Assembly (NCBI GenBank): GCA_944391355.1
Contig: CALXTG010000131.1
Coordinates: 1-7,280 of the forward strand
Source of the DNA: an uncultured Alphaproteobacteria bacterium
GTDB taxonomy: Bacteria; Pseudomonadota; Alphaproteobacteria; RF32; CAG-239
Length of the DNA: 7,280 bases
Direction: 5' to 3'
Within the stretch, counting starts at the first letter, position 1. Each line of letters begins with the position of its first letter. Positions 6,008 through 7,280 of the stretch are shown piece after piece. Under the pieces are notes generated by a model. That model made no database searches and was not told where the DNA came from. It saw only the letters and a list, made by a program, of their open reading frames with translations. The position numbers and the translations under genes were made by a program.

Positions 6008-6042
6008 TTACATATCATCTGGATGTATACAAAGGATTTGCC

Positions 6043-7280
6043 ATGAAGAAAATACTGGTGTTTTTGGCGGGTTTGGCGCTGACTGCCTGCATGATGAAAA
6101 CCGAAATGACCGGCGTTCCCGAACCCGTTTCTTATACGGACTGGGACCGGGCGATAAGGGTCGATGTCGATATGCAGAATATGTATTCGGCCATGCCCCG
6201 CAAAATTGAAAAGCCGATTGATATGTACATGGCGATGGCTCTGGCATTGAAATACAATTATACCCGCCGGGTCGTCAGCTATGAACAAAGCCTGATTGCC
6301 GCCGGAAAATCGCCGGTCAGCAAATTGCCGCAGTTGATGGATCAGGCCGGCTATCTGAACGGCACCGGTTCCAATGCCGCCAATTCCGAACTGAAAGTCG
6401 CCTGGAATCTTCTGGATATGGGCACGGTTTATTACCAGAGTTTGGATCAGCAGTATAAAAACAATCTGGCTGTTGAACAAAGCCGCAAAGTCATTCATAA
6501 CATTCTGCAGGAAACCAGAGTTTTATATTGGAAAGCGCTCAGCGCTCAGAAACTGCTGCCGGTCATGGACAGCATGATTGAATTTATGACGCTTGAGGTC
6601 GACGAAATCAACGCCCGCGCCAAAGAGCTGGCTCTCAGCGGCCAAAGCCTGCCGATGGGCGATTTGGTTAAGAAAAGAAAATATATGGAATCGGTCAAAA
6701 CCCTGTCGATTCTGAAACGCGATATGGAAACGGCCGAAGTCAGGCTTTCGGCGCTGCTCGGCTTCCATCCCTCGACCGAATTTAAATTGGTCGGCCCCGA
6801 ATACGGCAACTTCTCGCTGCCCGAAATCAAGAGCAATCTTGCCCAGCTTGAATGGCTGGCTTTAACGAACCGTCCCGAGCTGCGGATTCGCGATATGGCA
6901 ACCGATATTGATGAAATAAAAGTTTCTTTCCGTGAGTTCCGCGATCCCGGTACTGCCAAATACAAAAGCGATCCCCAGTACTATAACCGCGTTTGGGCCA
7001 AAAAGGCCAAAGAAATCGGTATTACCGTTTTTGAAGAAGGCCGCAAAACCAATCTCGGCGATATGGAAGCCCTGCGCCGCCAGCGCCTGACCAATTTGAT
7101 TTTGAGCCAGGTTTATGTCGCTTGGGCCGGTTATATGAGCAATCTGGAAGATTATCAGATCGCCCAGGAAATCGCCGGCGTGTCCGAACATATTGCCGAA
7201 GATACGACTCTGGCCGACGGCAGAAAAGCTGAAAAAAGAAAGCTGGGATCGGCGCGGTCGATTGAGGATGAAGCAAAAGC
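6043..7280 (+). CDS. TolC-family outer-membrane lipoprotein, C-terminus beyond right edge
   Basis: 412 complete codons are visible and the frame remains open. Residues 1-16 are a lipoprotein signal with lipobox LTAC (acylated Cys16, then Met), as in OprM/CusC-type outer-membrane factors. Two related halves typical of the family are visible: the first has WNLLDMGTVYYQSL (121-134), matching the usual strand-to-helix turn with D-G, then long helices to about 232 and LSALLGF (235-241); the second starts at LALTNRPELRIRD (272-284, the common NRPEL segment) and has ITVFEEGRKTNL (327-338), the counterpart of F-x-x-GR. Such proteins form trimeric channel-tunnels for efflux or type I secretion. The segments between helix blocks that should hold the barrel strands look short (about 90-118 and 300-326). 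AAAGGA (6031-6036) lies 6 nt before the ATG. It is divergent to the secretin operon; no partner pump or adaptor gene is visible here. Confidence 0.75.
   Translation, partial: MKKILVFLAGLALTACMMKTEMTGVPEPVSYTDWDRAIRVDVDMQNMYSAMPRKIEKPIDMYMAMALALKYNYTRRVVSYEQSLIAAGKSPVSKLPQLMDQAGYLNGTGSNAANSELKVAWNLLDMGTVYYQSLDQQYKNNLAVEQSRKVIHNILQETRVLYWKALSAQKLLPVMDSMIEFMTLEVDEINARAKELALSGQSLPMGDLVKKRKYMESVKTLSILKRDMETAEVRLSALLGFHPSTEFKLVGPEYGNFSLPEIKSNLAQLEWLALTNRPELRIRDMATDIDEIKVSFREFRDPGTAKYKSDPQYYNRVWAKKAKEIGITVFEEGRKTNLGDMEALRRQRLTNLILSQVYVAWAGYMSNLEDYQIAQEIAGVSEHIAEDTTLADGRKAEKRKLGSARSIEDEAK

Noticed and set aside
6001..7191. Several minus-strand open frames opposite the TolC-like gene
   Set aside because: They overlap one another and the well-supported plus-strand gene, and their products show no recognisable features.

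Overview
The window comes from a Gram-negative bacterium: two proteins carry lipoprotein signal peptides of the outer-membrane type, and secretin-like, TolC-like and VirB8-like proteins are all present. Base composition is balanced, roughly half G+C by eye. The VirB8-like protein makes an alphaproteobacterium or related Pseudomonadota plausible, but the sequence alone does not fix the taxon.

Layout. Five minus-strand genes are read from right to left: (1) a bitopic VirB8-like inner-membrane protein (5903-5121); (2) a very large soluble-looking protein with a degenerate helical repeat, a run of ten lysines and an acidic tail holding five WEWEYEE repeats (5009-2349); (3) a small helical protein with a Pro/Gln/Ala-rich tail (2286-1552); (4) a short lipoprotein secretin (1559-273), whose start overlaps the preceding stop; (5) the first 87 codons of a Pro/Asn/Gln-rich protein that runs off the left edge (261-1). 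Gaps are 111, 62, -8 and 11 nt, so this looks like one transcription unit. It probably starts from a promoter at about 5945-5972, with a possible internal promoter ahead of the large gene. A TolC-family outer-membrane lipoprotein (6043 to beyond the right edge) is transcribed divergently from an AT-rich 139-nt intergenic region.

How the genes may work together. VirB8-like proteins are inner-membrane scaffolds of type IV secretion and conjugation machines. Lipoprotein secretins (R64 PilN and BfpB type) are outer-membrane rings of type IV pili and related machines. Finding both in one tight operon with three low-complexity proteins that I cannot assign suggests an envelope-spanning secretion, conjugation or pilus machine of mixed or divergent type. 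No ATPase, VirB4, VirB10, pilin or relaxase is visible here, so the type of machine is an inference. The TolC-like lipoprotein may be part of it or just a neighbour.

No tRNA, rRNA, CRISPR array, insertion sequence or convincing rho-independent terminator was seen. The only non-coding stretches are the short gaps listed above and the divergent region, all under 150 nt.
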